From Umbilicaria muhlenbergii (taxonomy: Eukaryota; Ascomycota; Lecanoromycetes; Umbilicariales; Umbilicariaceae): 64,000 bases of DNA. The position numbers were made by a program, and so were the translations under genes. The stretch spans positions 310,001-374,000 of the forward strand of contig KK106981.1 in NCBI GenBank assembly GCA_000611775.1, in the 5' to 3' direction. Position 1 is the stretch's first letter. Each line of letters begins with the position of its first letter. The notes below the pieces were generated by a model. It made no database searches, had not been told where the DNA came from, and worked only from the letters and a program-made list of their open reading frames with translations. Shown here piece after piece: positions 22,117-34,243 of the stretch.

Positions 22117-24172
22117 CTAGTCTACCTTAATGGATCCATAGATCTTATGCACAAACGCCCAGCTTGAGAAGAACCCTATGGTTCCTATGTTCTTTGAGTT
22201 AGCAAGAGCACCCAAATAATTGTCGGGGATATTATAGGACTTACCCGTCAAAATAAAAAAGAGAAAACTCAATAATGCACTATAACCCACATATAAGACA
22301 CCACTTGTGAAATTTCCCAGGCTCAGATTAGTAACCCAGTAGAGCATTGCATTCGCAAACACGTATCCAGCACTGGCCCCAGCAGTACCAAACGCCCTCC
22401 ACTGCCAGTGATAGTTTTCGCTGCAGAGTAGGAAGTAGACGAGTAATATGGTGACGGCGGCACAGGTAATGATCATGATTCCGTAGCAGAGGAACAGAAA
22501 CCCGAACATATAGTAAACTCTGTTGGACCAGATGCTGCTGATGATAAAGTAAAGCTCGACAACGATGGCACCGAAGGGTAGTATGCCGACGAGAAACATG
22601 GAGGGGATGGGGCGGAGGTAGGCTGTACTGGGAGGAATCTGGCGAGGTATTTGGTTGGTGCGTACTGGAGAGGCAACTACCTAGAAAACGGATGCTGAAT
22701 TAGCACGTTTTTGATAAATTGAAAGCTTGGAAATGTTGAGGACTTACAGGTTGCCTAAATCCGACCCAGCTACCAGCGCAGCTCAGCGGTACGCTAATTA
22801 CAAACCAGATGCCGATGATGACAATCATCGTAGTAAAAGGAACAGCACCACTTGATCCCTTAGCCCAGAGGAAAAGATCAAGGAGGAAGAACGTCGCGAA
22901 AACGATTCCGGGTATCATGACTGGCGTGAGGGCGATATTCCGCGTCCATGCTTCGCCACCAAAACTTTTGTACATACGTGCGGAGACGTAGCCACCAATG
23001 AAACCGAAGAGGGTGTAGAGGAGTATCATGACTGTACCAAGAGATCCACGATTTGATGGAGAAAGAAAGCCAAGAAGTGCAAAAATGATCGTGGTTCCCG
23101 TCATGACGAAAAGTTGTGCTCCATTGCCCAGAAAGACGCTTAGCAGAAGTGGGTTCCTCGGCGTTCTGAAGACGTCTCCGTGCACCAGCTTCCAGCCTGA
23201 ATCCTCTTGCACCCCATCTTCCATCGTTACACCAGTGCCAGACAAGTCATCCATGTTGAAGGAATCGAGCCTGTTGTACCTTGCAATATCCTTCCTCAGA
23301 GCTCTCATCAGGATCGCCCCCACCATAAGAGATAGCATAACCACTATTACTGCGTAACTAATCAGGAAGAACCAGTGGATCCGGGGATCAAAGACATGCA
23401 GATATGTATCCCAGCGTGTAGCCCATGCTGTGTCTGAAGGCCTCCAGTATACGCCATAGGTCCATGTCACGCTCGTTTCTCCTTTCTCGTCAAGTGTCAA
23501 GGGTATGTCTGGGTTTCCACAATCTGCCGAGTCTCCCAAATTTTGTGAGTCTCTCCTCGAGCTTGGCTGAACTACCACCCCGACTATTCGGTAATTACTG
23601 TTCCCCACTGCATGATAATCGATCCAGATGTCGAAGTGATTGTGCAGGATGGGTTGATGCTCTTCCACCTTTCCCAACTGGAACCCCCGAATGTAAAATT
23701 CCGTATGTGTTGCATCTTCCATATAGGGCGTACCGGCGGGAAGTCCATCTATCAGCCAGTTCACATTGAAATTCTGCCAGATTCTCCTGTTCACAAATTT
23801 CGCGCTCCGTTGATCAAACTTTTGTTCCTCGCACAACGCCTTGCAGGTCTCATTCTCCATCATTTTGAGCTCAAAAGGCGAAGTGAATATGCGGTCGCCG
23901 AATAGTATGCTTCCCAGCGATTCGGACACCGGTTTTGGTCCGCCCTCAGGCTGACAGAAGTGGAAAGCCCGATGGTAGTAGTCGAAGGAGATGATAGATC
24001 GTAGCTGGTTGTCCGTATCGGACTGCGAAGGTGTCAAGTGGTTGACATTGAGAGGCACTTTCGCCCCTGCTTGGTATGATGTCGGCGCAACACCAGGGAG
24101 GTAGAAGGCTGCTATTGGGGATGGCGCGAGCAGAAGAAGGTATAAGAGGGCGTTCGGGAGAGGAGACCGCAT
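22117..24172 (-). CDS. TM9 superfamily (nonaspanin/Emp70-like) endomembrane protein
   Basis: Nine-membrane-span protein of Golgi/endosomal membranes involved in sorting of membrane cargo. Exons 24172-22748, 22680-22245, 22184-22117 give 642 residues, the family norm. Signal peptide MRSPLPNALLYLLLLAPSPIAA, then FYLPGVAPTSYQAGAKVPL, the invariant start of the lumenal domain. Lumenal landmarks: SFDYYHRAFHFCQPEGG, SLGSILFGDRI, SPFELKMMENETCKALC. The membrane part includes GWKLVHGDVFRTP, GFIGGYVSARMYKSFGG, and GILPFGAIVVELYFI. The last exon ends FVHKIYGSIKVD, the conserved COPI/KxD-type Golgi retention tail. The second intron is 60 nt, a multiple of three without stops, but removing it restores the family sequence LTGTIGFFSSWAFV. 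Among fungal paralogues this resembles the TM9SF2/4 branch. Confidence 0.92.
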
Positions 24173-25263
24173 GATGGAAGCTGAAGATAGGAGGGTGATA
24201 TCAGTACCGGTGTGTCCGCTGAATATATTAAGATAGTGAAACGAGTTCCCATCAGTACCGCAACAAGGGGACTGGGGTTCTCACATTCGGGGATCGCGTC
24301 TCGCCCAGGTAAGGGCTAGCCCACCTATTCTGTCCTCCACGCTCAAACTGAAATCTTGCTTTGGAGCAAAGCTTTCATGGACTCGGGAGATAGTCCTCTA
24401 TCTCGAACAAAAATCGATTGCGAAGTTGGGAGAAGTAATGCGGGTCAAGAATCAGTTAGGTTACAACTTGCGAGGACAGCTTGCGGAAATAAGCTTCCTT
24501 ACCTTCACGCGAGCCGATGCGCCTCCGCAGCCTTGACTTTCAAGCACGACCGACACCTGTTCATCCTGATGTGCCATGCCTTGTAGTGATCGGCAACATT
24601 GTGCAACAGTAAGGGACCTTACTGACCTAATTACTTTGGTGCAATCAAGTCGCTGCCTGCAGAGCGCCACCATCCTCATGGTCGATGTGGCCGTCTACGA
24701 AGGAAAGCATGAGTGGTTAAAGCCCCGTTGACACTACTGGCACACTGGGTAATTTGTGGTGGAGTTGGTTTCCCATTCTCAGGTCGAGATATGCCAGAAT
24801 TCAACAACGAAGAAACTGCCGACCTCTACTCTGGTATCCTGAATCCCGAACCCATTCGAAATACCCGAACGAAAGAAAAGCTGATCAGTGAATACATGAA
24901 TGCTGGAACCCATAGACATCTTTTCAACCAGCATGGTGTCTATGAGCGGGTATGAGGTTGCAGTCTCGTGGTGGGTAGAAGAAGTATCACTAGCCATTGA
25001 CACCGAGTGACTAAACAATCCACAGTCCCACTCAAAACTTGTCACTGGTAACAACGAAAACCCAACATCATTCATAATGCGACCCGGTCCATACCGATTC
25101 AGAAACCTCGAGCGCCGCTACGGCCGATAAGGCCGGGTGGAGTACAGGATGGTGGTGCGACCGGTGGAATTGAGTGTCTATCAGTAGTCGGCGGCCGTTG
25201 TACCATCGTATGAGATTGTAGACCTCGCGCTTCGCTCCCTCATCCAGCTGAATCCGAGCCTCC
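24173..25263. other. Intergenic, no gene seen
   Basis: 1090 bp upstream of the TM9 gene and downstream of NCS-1 (both minus). Short ORFs (24356-24586, 24713-24955) have no recognisable features. Confidence 0.45.
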
Positions 25264-26426
25264 TTAGACAAGTCCGTCATACAATGAGAGTGCAGATACA
25301 ATGGTCTCATCCCGCTTGCTGCCTTCCTTGAATTCGGCCATGTCTAAGGAACCGTTCTCGTCCTTGTCCATCATACGGAATATCTTGCTAACGCGCTTCT
25401 CGGGGGTGTCTTCATCCGGTGGCAGTTTGACCATCGATCCGACCTAGAGGGTAAGTATAGGTCAGTCATCGACCTGGAACGGTTTTTCCCGAATTGACCC
25501 ATGAAGGAGGCTTACCATTTTGTATATTGCCTCGACAATTTGTAACATCTCGTTGTAGGAAATCTGACCGTCACCATCGATATCGTAGAGCTGGAAAGCC
25601 CAGTCCAATTTGTCTTCCATCTTGCCTCTTGACGTGACACTCAGAGCGCAGATAAACTCCTTGAAATCGATTGAACCAGACTTGTCCGAGTCGAAGACAT
25701 TGAAAACGTAGTCCGCAAAGCTAGTAGGGTCACCGAAGGGGAAGAATTGTCGATATATCTTTTGGAATTCTTCTTTGGTGAGCATGCCAGAGGGACAATC
25801 CTTTAGAAAGCCTGTAGATAGAAGGACAAAGGTAAGCGGAAATTCTTGAAGAGCGGAAAGTGCATTCCCTGACCTTTATACCATTGTTGGAGCTCTTTCT
25901 TGTCAAAATGGGTATCCTTCTGCAGCTGGTTCAATTGCTCTTGCGAGAGCTTCGATTGCCTGTCGTACATCGAAAACATTTCTTAGTACTTTAATCGACC
26001 AACGGTTCACAGACGACCAATCCGAACAAAGGAACCAGTCGACAGCTATGAACAACCGAAGAGCAGCACGGTAGTGGTATTCCGACTCGTCTGCAAAGTA
26101 GAGTCGTAGGAGAAGAATCGGAGTACGTAGGTAGTTGATGAGAACGCTGGTTGGAGGGAGGCGTAGCAATGGACGGCGCGTTCGGATCTCTGAGATCTCA
26201 AGTTCCTCGGAGGTATCGATGAGAGCCTGGTCAGGGTATTTGGCGCGTACGTAGCCCTCGAGCCAGCCAGCCTGCGCTCGTGATACCATGGTGCGTCGCT
26301 GGCTTCACACACTGCTGTCGCCTGCGAGGTCGTCCTGACAGCCATCTTTGCTGGCGGGGCACAGACCGCCTTGCGCCGAGAAACGCTTACAGACAGAGAA
26401 GAACTAACCACGTACCTGTTTCCCAT
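25264..26426 (-). CDS. ncs1: Neuronal calcium sensor 1 / frequenin homologue
   Basis: N-myristoylated EF-hand Ca2+ sensor; fungal orthologues regulate Pik1-type phosphatidylinositol 4-kinase and calcium tolerance. Exons 26426-26416 (11 nt), 25959-25874, 25811-25516, 25443-25264 give exactly 190 residues, the NCS-1 length. The protein starts [13 protein letters not shown], the myristoylation consensus. EF1 is the degenerate [23 protein letters not shown]2 is [15 protein letters not shown]3 [16 protein letters not shown]4 [13 protein letters not shown], all with intact loop acids. The tail is [17 protein letters not shown]. Intron 1 is 456 nt, far longer than the others in this window, and separates a coding exon of just 11 nt bearing the myristoylation site, so an automated model could easily miss the true start. 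Confidence 0.93.
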
Positions 26427-26974
26427 ACTATACTACCACCCTCCTGAGGACCGTTTTGATCGTGGACGTCGCGAAAACGCAGCCGTGGTGACCAGAGAAG
26501 CCTAGGCGCCAGCGGGTATTGGCGCAGATAGCACCGGCTATTCTTAGTGCGGGGTACTCTGGACAACGGGTGTAGGCAGTGTTCGAAAAGTATGGGCAGG
26601 CTTAGCAGACTAGGTGTGGCATTCTAGAAGAAAACAATGTACATAAGGATACGGGCATAGGTATAGGTAGGCTGGCTCTAGGACACGGTAGCGTTGCTGA
26701 GGGAGAGAAGCAGGGTCTACGAGATTCAGATGAGAGCGATCGCATGCCGTCCGATTCGCCTCTGCACCTGCATAAGGCGCGCGGGGCAGGCAATCGGATT
26801 TATGAGGCATGAGATCCTTGGCGGTCCAAGAGTATCAACCAATCATCAAACGAGATACAACAAAATTCCCTTGATTTAGCAGCCCCAGTGGGACTGGCAC
26901 TTCCCGAGGACAGAGCCTCAATTGCGAAACTTCCCACAAAGGAGCCTTACGACTACAAGACACAGCTCACCGTG
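26427..26974. promoter_or_regulatory. Divergent promoter region of NCS-1 and Med4
   Basis: 548 bp between the two ATGs. An open frame in the Med4 phase extends upstream to about 26820 but begins after a TGA and contains no ATG, so it is read as leader rather than coding. Confidence 0.45.
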
Positions 26975-27957
26975 ATGAATGCAATCCTTCAGACCCAACT
27001 CGACCGCGTCGAAACCGCACTCAACACATTGATCGACTCCATAACCTCCTACAACCCCTCCATACCCGCGGCCATTGACCTCCTCTCTGCCGACAACGAG
27101 CTAACCAAAGGCCTTGACCAACGTAAGACCCTCTTCCACCAATTACCCTCTTCCACCAACCGTCCGTCCTCCAGACTCTCCATCAACTAACCCCCACCCC
27201 CCCAGTATCAACCCACCAAACCAACTACGCCCGCATCCTCTCCCTCCGCAGCACAGCCGCCGCCCTCGACACCCGCCTAACCACAATCCTCACCCTCCTC
27301 GCCTCCACCCGCGCCGACCTTCTCGCAACGCACGCCACCGAATTCCCCCCGAATCAGCGCGACGTCCCCTACGAAGACCTCCTCGCCTACGCGAAACACA
27401 TCAGTAAATTCACCGTCCCGCCCACTCGGGCGCTGCAACAACAAAAACAACAACAACAACAACCACCGGCTATTAAACCCGAAGCGCAAAGTCCGAAAGT
27501 CAAGGACAGTAATGGCACGAATACTCCCGCGGCGGGTGCGGTGGCTGTAGAGGAAAACGACACAAGGGCAGGGTTGGGCGTCGAGGCGCTCCAGCCGGGC
27601 GAAGTCAACTGGTTGGATCCGGGTACGCAGATACCGTTTGTGCCGTGGCCGAGCGAGGAGGTCATTCGGAGGGGGGCGTTGGCGCAGATACAGGTTATGC
27701 TGGAGCAAGGGGTGGATCCTGAGAGCGTGGCTGCTGAGCCGAGCCAGGCGAAGGAGGAACAGGAGGGAGAGGCGGTGCAGATCGTCAAGGTCGAGAATGG
27801 GGAGGGGATGAGCGAAGGGGTTAAGCGGACTGCTACTGCTGTTGAGAGTAGAGATGTCAAAATGGAGAATGACGTGGGTGTTCCTAGGGAGAGGCAGCAA
27901 GAGAAGCCGAGGGTGTTTGGGGGGTTGGATTTGTATGATCCGGATGCGGAGGCATAG
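26975..27957 (+). CDS. med4: Mediator complex subunit 4
   Basis: Subunit of the Mediator middle module bridging activators and RNA polymerase II in the nucleus. Exons 26975-27122 and 27206-27957 (intron 83 nt, donor GTAAGA, acceptor CCCAG) give 299 residues. The N-terminus MNAILQTQLDRVETALNTL followed by IDSITSYNPS is the family's opening coiled coil; an open frame continues upstream without an ATG, so 26975 is chosen. After the junction TNYARILSLRSTAAALD continues the coil, then DVPYEDLLAYAKHISKFTVP, the most diagnostic Med4 block. A Gln tract (QQQKQQQQQ) and a disordered segment lead to PWPSEEVIRRGALAQIQ, another conserved stretch, and an acidic tail ending GGLDLYDPDAEA. Confidence 0.88.
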
Positions 27958-28857
27958 ATAGGGTCAAGACAGGTGGTGCTTGGAACACAACCAGGTTGAA
28001 AGACAGTACCCTGTGAATCCCAGAGTATATCCAGTCCAGCTCAAGTGTCTTCAAGCGGTAATACCATGTAAAACTGAGCGTGCAACCGCAACCGCATTCC
28101 CAAATTGAATGTTGTTACTTGCCCTCGTTCGGATCAGCTGGACTTATCACCAACCACCACGCTCCCTCCACCTCCCCCGCAGCTCCTAAAGCAACACAAG
28201 CAACCGACCCGAGGGGCCCTCAAAATACAATCCCGCATCTGGGGTATCCCAGCAAGAACTGCTAAATGCAGCGCCAAGGTATCTCGACATCGGACTGCAC
28301 CGACCCCGGGGATTACAACCCCGTCATGAGTCCAGTGGTCAGACGTTGGTATATGGAGGACTGGTTGTGCAACACCCATACCTACATCCCATCCATTTGC
28401 CTTTTCTACAATCACATAACGTCATATACCCTTAAATCGCCGTACTAACTAATCACGAGCCGGGGAGGTAAGGTAGCTGGGGAGTATTAGCAAGAAAATT
28501 CTACGAGCAACCGTCGTCTACATCAACTTGGATCACGTCGAGCCATTCTAAAATCCAGATACTGAGAGAAAAGCCATTGGTCAAACATGCTCCAGCTCGA
28601 TTTCAAAGACACGCAATCCATCTATCACAACCCGCAAAGAGCATATGAAGCTTCCGTAGAATACACAATGGTAAACAGGTATTCTTTGGCCAAACAAGAA
28701 TCGCCGATTCCGTTGCCCGTGTTGTCGTACCCATCGTGCCTTGGTCACCAGGTTCAGCCGCGCGTTCCCTTGACTGTTGTTCCGCCACCTCTGTCGTGAC
28801 GCCATACGTAAACTTTTCTTCGCTGTCAGTTTCGTATTCGTCTTGTTACCATGAAAT
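27958..28857. other. Intergenic, convergent 3' ends
   Basis: 900 bp between the convergent Med4 and reticulon stops. Small ORFs at 28080-28450 have no supporting features. Confidence 0.4.
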
Positions 28858-30426
28858 CTAGTAGGCCGGCTCGGCTTGGCCACCAAATTGGGATTGCTGG
28901 TACTGCTGCTCGTGGGAAATGACACCTGGAATGGGCTCCTGCTTCGGTGCGTGAGGGAAGTCGGAAGAACTGTATGTTGGGCGATCACCTGGCTCCGACT
29001 TGAGTGGGGCGTTGGTGGAGGTGGCTCCTGGAGAAGTAGCACGGGCCTTGGCGCTACCGATGTAATTCTGAGCCTTGGAGGTGTAATCGCCAGCGTATGC
29101 CTTGACAGTCTCTGTAGCACGAGCAGTGTGATGCCCGGCAAGGTCTTTGACCTGGGTAGCCTGAGAGTTTACAATTTCGGAAATGTTGTGGAACTGCTCG
29201 TCGATGAGCTCCTTGTTGTTGATGTAGATCAATGGGGCGAGATAAGCGATGGACACCGCGATGAGAGACAGGCCCCATAGAGGAAGGAATTTGATCAACC
29301 AGTAAGAGAGAAATGAAGCTACAAAGGCCTACGTAGACGCTTAGCACTCATGATTGGCTCACGTGTCATTGAAAACTTACTGCACCCGAAACCGCGACGT
29401 TCTCAGCAAAGATAACACGCTGGAACTCGATGACGAAGAAGTTGATAAACTGCTCCACATCCTCGATGGAGGATTCGAGAGACTCCTTTGGGATGGTATA
29501 ATATTTCCGTGGACGGAAAGAAGTGGCCAGACCCTGAGAAAAAACCAGCTTGCCGGCAACTTCGGCGACAGTAGTGACTACCACGAACGTCAGACAACAT
29601 TTCTTCTTATAGACAGTGCTCACGTACATCCAATGGCGTAAGAGAGAGCTTTGAACAACAACCGTAAGGCAGGCAGATAACGTGCGGCGAAGATGAAGGC
29701 AACGATGGCCAGGTACGAAAGCGCAGAGGCACGAGGGTGCTCCCACTATTGACGTTAGCTTCTTGTTCTGATGATATCCGTTGACAGTCTTACGCTCAAG
29801 AGGCTGTAGAAGAAGGAATGGTAATCTGTGGCGAGTGTCAATACCAAGAAAATTTGAGGAGAAAAACCGTCATACGGGTAAGACGTTGGCCAGTTGCAGC
29901 TCTCTCATCAGGCGTCGTACGCGTGTCGGCAAGGCTACGGAACTCCGAGGTAGTCTTCGCATGTTGGTCTTTCACTGTCTCCGCAACAGGCCCTTATCGA
30001 GTTTAGCAGTGCCATGAGTCGAGATGAAATCGTATCACTGAAATTTAGTCGTCAGCAAAGCTCGCATGACAACGAAGCTTCCAGGAGCATATACCTAACC
30101 GTTGTTCACAGTATCACGGATATTCTGCGTTACTGGGTGGTTCTGGACCGTATTCAATGCTGATTGAGCATCTGCGTTGGATGGTCAACGGAGCTGCAAG
30201 TGTCACGCGAGCTCAGAGAAATACTGATTAAACGCGTCGTTAGCATCATCCAGAGTCATGAAGGGTTTGCAATGCTCACCTAACTGTTGTAGACGCTATC
30301 CTTTGCATTCTGGGCCGATTGGTTGCTGCTGGCTCCATAGCTGGTGTCGTCGTTGGATCTCAGGGTAGGGATGCTCATCTCACTGTGCTGGGGAATGCTC
30401 CCGAGTTGGGGAGGTTGGTCGTTCAT
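28858..30426 (-). CDS. rtn1: Reticulon-like protein shaping tubular ER
   Basis: ER membrane protein whose hairpins bend membrane into tubules. Seven exons: 30426-30285, 30171-30100, 29992-29876, 29825-29794, 29745-29628, 29577-29381, 29328-28858, totalling 382 residues with phases that all match. The reticulon homology domain starts at THYHSFFYSLLSWEHPRASA with a first hydrophobic hairpin LSYLAIVAFIFAARYLP, a hydrophilic loop RPRKYYTIPKESLESSIEDV and the second hairpin AFVASFLSYWLIKFLPLWGL running into LIAVSIAYLAPLIYINN. The C-terminal third is an amphipathic helical tail (VNSQATQVKDLAGHHTARAT) then disordered. N-terminus is short and polar. Exon 4 is only 32 nt and spans the LTHYHSFFYSLL block, so models that skip it lose the domain start. 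The first junction (30285/30171) is the least certain. Confidence 0.87.
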
Positions 30427-32771
30427 GGCTGCTCGGATGGTTGTAGCGGTCTTTGATGATTTTAAGATACGAAGTTGATGGGATTGTGGTGCAGGATGAA
30501 AAGGTTGATGGTGTGAGGTGGAAGATGGTGTTGTTTTCTTGCACGTTCAGGAGAATAATCTTGGTTTGGTGTGGCTACGCCACTAGGCGAGCCACAACGA
30601 AACAGCGATGACGTTTCAGCGCTAATCTTAACCAGTGAGATAAAAGGTCCGAGAGGACCAACTCACCGGATCACCTCAAGCAATCGTCCTTTATCACGCA
30701 ACGGTAAACCGTGTTGGTACGCACTGCTCTGTGTAGCAGAGTTTTGCACACTGCAGAATTGGTTTACGCTTTTCTTCTGAACAATGGCTGCCTAACGCTC
30801 CACCTGTACTCCGTGCATGATACGTGTTCTGAGATCTGCCGATTTCACGATTTGCATGTGATGACTGCCTGCGAACAGGGCTTTAGGTGCGCTTGGCGAC
30901 AATTCTTAGCTCTGTAAATCTACATAGCAGCTAGCTTTTCAGACGACAAAACTTGTTTCATGCTTTAAATCCAATAACGTGAAAACCCATCTCGTCTTGG
31001 TTCCTCCCTAGTCTTCGTCTAATCTAGCCAGCTACACACTCAAAACCAGATTTTCCTATTGGCCTACCTCCTCATCTGCAGCCAATATAATTTGACGCGT
31101 GTATTCGCGAAGCCATTGGCCGGTGTCAACCGCCGAAGGCGCCAGGACCGTTAGAGCGTTATCGACCTCTGCAGTGCTTAGAAGCTCTGTGCCCAGTCAA
31201 TCTCATAGCTTTAAAAGACAACCATAAAGGAGGCAACTCATTAGATTTGATTGCTTGCGAGTAGATGTACAAGCCACGGGACATGACAGGGAGCCGTATT
31301 AGAAGATGACGGTGTTGGTGAACGGCAGCAACACTACCCTGGCAGTAACTGCTCGCGCCAGGCTCCTCAGGCTGGCCCCTGCATGCGACATCTGTGCGGT
31401 ACGCGCGAGGAGATGATTGATCGTGTACACAAGCAGGAAAGCATGGCATACTTGGGCAGAATGGAGGTATGCCGACGGGATGGTTTGGAAAGGAGACCAA
31501 GAGCGTAGAATATGATGTTTGCATTCGGCATGGCGAAGCTGACCAGGGATTGAAATACTGACAATGCCAGGAAGTGATCCGGTATCCGGGCAGGTAATAT
31601 CACAGCTTGGACGGTTTCCTCTTTTAGACAATCATTTCGCATATTCAATGGGAAGCACTCATATCTGTGGCAACGTGGGATTTGCTATCAAAACTTTAAG
31701 TAAGAGAATAAATGTATAGGAAGACGGGTTTGGTTTGATCAGACTTTATACGTGGAACCTTAGGGCTCGGGGCGAGCACATTGAGCGATTTAGTACATGG
31801 TTAGATATATGTAGATAAGATTTCCGGGGTGTGGATATAAGAATTGGTGGAGTCGTTCCAAAGGTGGTAAAGTAGCTTCCCGTAAAAGCCGTGTCCATAT
31901 CATGACTTCAACCCCCTCTCCTTTGGTTCAGCAACCTTCCCTCAACTCGTCACGTGGAGTTTTACCAGACCCAAGTATTCGTGCTCATCTCAGAAAGTAG
32001 AATACACCATGTGCGATTATTCCAAGCAATCGTCTAAGCTATGAAAACCTGTTCCTCCTTACGTCATTATGAAGGCTGCGACGTCTTGCCTCCCACGAAA
32101 TCATGTTACATCAAAGCCTACAGCATCTGTGGGCTTCTCTCATGAGTTGACTGCCAAGCTGGTCCAAATTGTCTGAATCAGGACCTATCGCTATTTCAGT
32201 GGACATGGGAAAGACTGTACTGGTTGATAGAACGCCTATAAGATATCTACGAAGTCTTCATGCTCGAGCTAATGGCACAGCATGAGTTGGTCTATCGATC
32301 TCCTAATGGATACCAGATTGAAATCGTCTTGACTTGAGCTCTTTCAAGTTGAGTCAAACACAGTGGTCCGCTGACCAGGTCTCGGGCGGCAATGCTAGGA
32401 GACCACCCTGCACTGCCGTGACCTCCCATGCAGACCCTGCTCCGCAAGATCGGGTGTTACGCCCACAGCAGGATTTGTTCCGCGAATGTCCTTCCATGCT
32501 ATGAAGAACATCTGCCATGCATTGTTGAAGTGGTTCTCAAGCCTTCGTATCTTCGCGGAAGAGAGAGGTCTAATAATCTTACAGTACACGTGTTTCTAAT
32601 TTGATCTGTCTGTCTGGTTGAAACTCTTGCACAAAGACTGCCTCGCCCATTGCAAGGAACACCACAGAAACCGCCAACGCATGAAAAATCCGTGTCTTCG
32701 CCAAGAACAAGCACATCATCATTTGTCGTAGCTGGCATGCAATCATCACACCGTAAATCATCAGTCTAAAG
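30427..32771. other. Long intergenic stretch with one possible orphan exon
   Basis: 2345 bp between the reticulon ATG and the APSES gene stop (both minus). Apart from the possible exon at 31056-31168 I see no supportable gene. ORFs at 31159-31648 and 32395-32809 lack family features. Confidence 0.4.
31056..31168 (-). CDS. Possible 3'-terminal exon of an unidentified gene
   Basis: After a CTGCAG acceptor the minus strand reads 36 residues with coding-like character (VDNALTVLAPSAVDTGQW, then LREYTRQIILAADEEV) to a TAG at 31058-31056. No clear upstream exon or start was found within 30427-32771, so this may be a gene relic, an exon of a gene I cannot assemble, or chance. Confidence 0.25.
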
Positions 32772-34243
32772 CTAAGACGAAGCCCGGCGACGCAGTCCCT
32801 TAGGTCCATCGTCCTTCAAGCTCGCATCCGCCATGTGCAACTGCATTAATAAATAGGCGGCTCGTGCCTCCTTCGTCAATGCTACCGACTTCTTCCTTCT
32901 CTTCGGCGGCGACATTACTTCCTCAGATGACGGGCCAGAGGAGCTCTCCCCATCATAGTCCTCGTCCAGCTCGGAGAGCGCTCGTTTCGCCACCCCGCTC
33001 CCTTCGCTCGAGGTCTCCAACCTATCTTGTGGATCCTCGCTACTTTCAGGAGCAGACGTTGCGGAAGGGGTCTCTCTAGCGCAAGGAATATGATGGTGCT
33101 CCATTACCGCTGATCTTGGAGTATTCAGCGCAGTCCACTCAAACCTCATTGGTGTCTGAGGTGACTCGAGATATTTGTCACTCCGGTCTGTGTCCGTCCC
33201 ATATCCGCTCTCCATGTCGGCCGTCTTCACTGGCTTCGGGCGTAGTGACTTCGAACCCCACTTTGAAAGACCCGCTGTCAAAAGTGGCGTTTGAGGAGTG
33301 ATGGCAATAGACGCCTCCCTCGAGAGCGCACGGAACTCATTTGCTGCTTCCGTACACTGGCGGATGATATTATGGTCAATGATCATTCGACCAAAGCTTG
33401 GATCATCTGGAACCACGCAAAGTTCGGAGAAGTCGAGACCGAATACAGGCGTCAAAGCATACCGGATGTGGAAACAAAACGTTGCAGCGACTGCTTTCGC
33501 AGCTTCGAAGGGCATCCAGTAACCTGCATCGATCAGCGAAGTTCCTCTTGGCCTTTTTAACGAGTCAGCTACCTTGAGCGGCTAGTGCACCGCCGGTGAT
33601 GCTGTGGCAAATATCTCGGAGTCCAGGGTTGATATTCAGCATTTTGGCTGGTGTTGTCTGCCAGGTTCTATCAGTCAACACCTTGCTGGCGCAATGACAT
33701 CAGGTCTACGTACTTTTGAGTACTTGCAGCACTTGAAGAACGGTGTGATCCTAACGAGGCCGACGTTGTAGTCCCACATGACGGTGTAGTCGCGGTCGTC
33801 GCCAGGTACTTTGAAGGTGTATTGGAAGACTTTGCGATATGTCAGTTAAGCCAGTATCTTTTATCGTCAACGCTCAGCAACGTTGTCATACCTTCAAAGC
33901 TCTCCCTTCCAGTCTTCTCGAGGAAGGACTTCTTCTCGCTATTGTAGGGTATATGTCTAGGGTACTCCACAATCTGTTGAGGGTTCTCTGGAAACAACTG
34001 AAACCTCCTATATTGCGCCGATAACTCGTTGTTATAAAGCTCGCATGGCGGATACCGAGTTTCGCCCTTTATCTTGCCCTTTGCGAAGATTGCAGCGTCC
34101 TTTGACATCTTCAGCTTCTTCGTTTGGAAAATTGCTGGCGAACTGAATCTGGAGGTGTACGTCGTGGAGGCTGGGCTCTGGAGTTGGAGTGGACCTTCAA
34201 AATGCGTCGGGACGGGGTTTAGAAGCGAGGCTACTGACACCAT
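32772..34243 (-). CDS. APSES/KilA-N-type DNA-binding protein (Bqt4/Xbp1-like)
   Basis: Probable nuclear DNA- or chromatin-binding protein. Exons 34243-33892, 33829-33714, 33657-33573, 33523-32772 give 434 residues. The N-terminal APSES/KilA-N-like domain is unmistakable from the run [70 protein letters not shown] and [17 protein letters not shown]; the last is the WIPFE-type helix of APSES factors. The C-terminal half is Ser/Asp-rich and disordered with a basic cluster SPPKRRKKS and ends in a helix [19 protein letters not shown]. pombe Bqt4, a telomere-anchoring inner-nuclear-membrane protein, shares this domain, but I see no C-terminal membrane helix before the stop, so the transcription-regulator reading is at least as likely. 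Promoter is the long gene-free tract upstream. Confidence 0.82.

Noticed and set aside
25903-26289. 128-codon ORF as a separate gene or NCS-1 N-terminus
   Set aside because: Lies in the first intron of NCS-1; splicing it out yields the canonical 190-residue protein with a myristoylation site.
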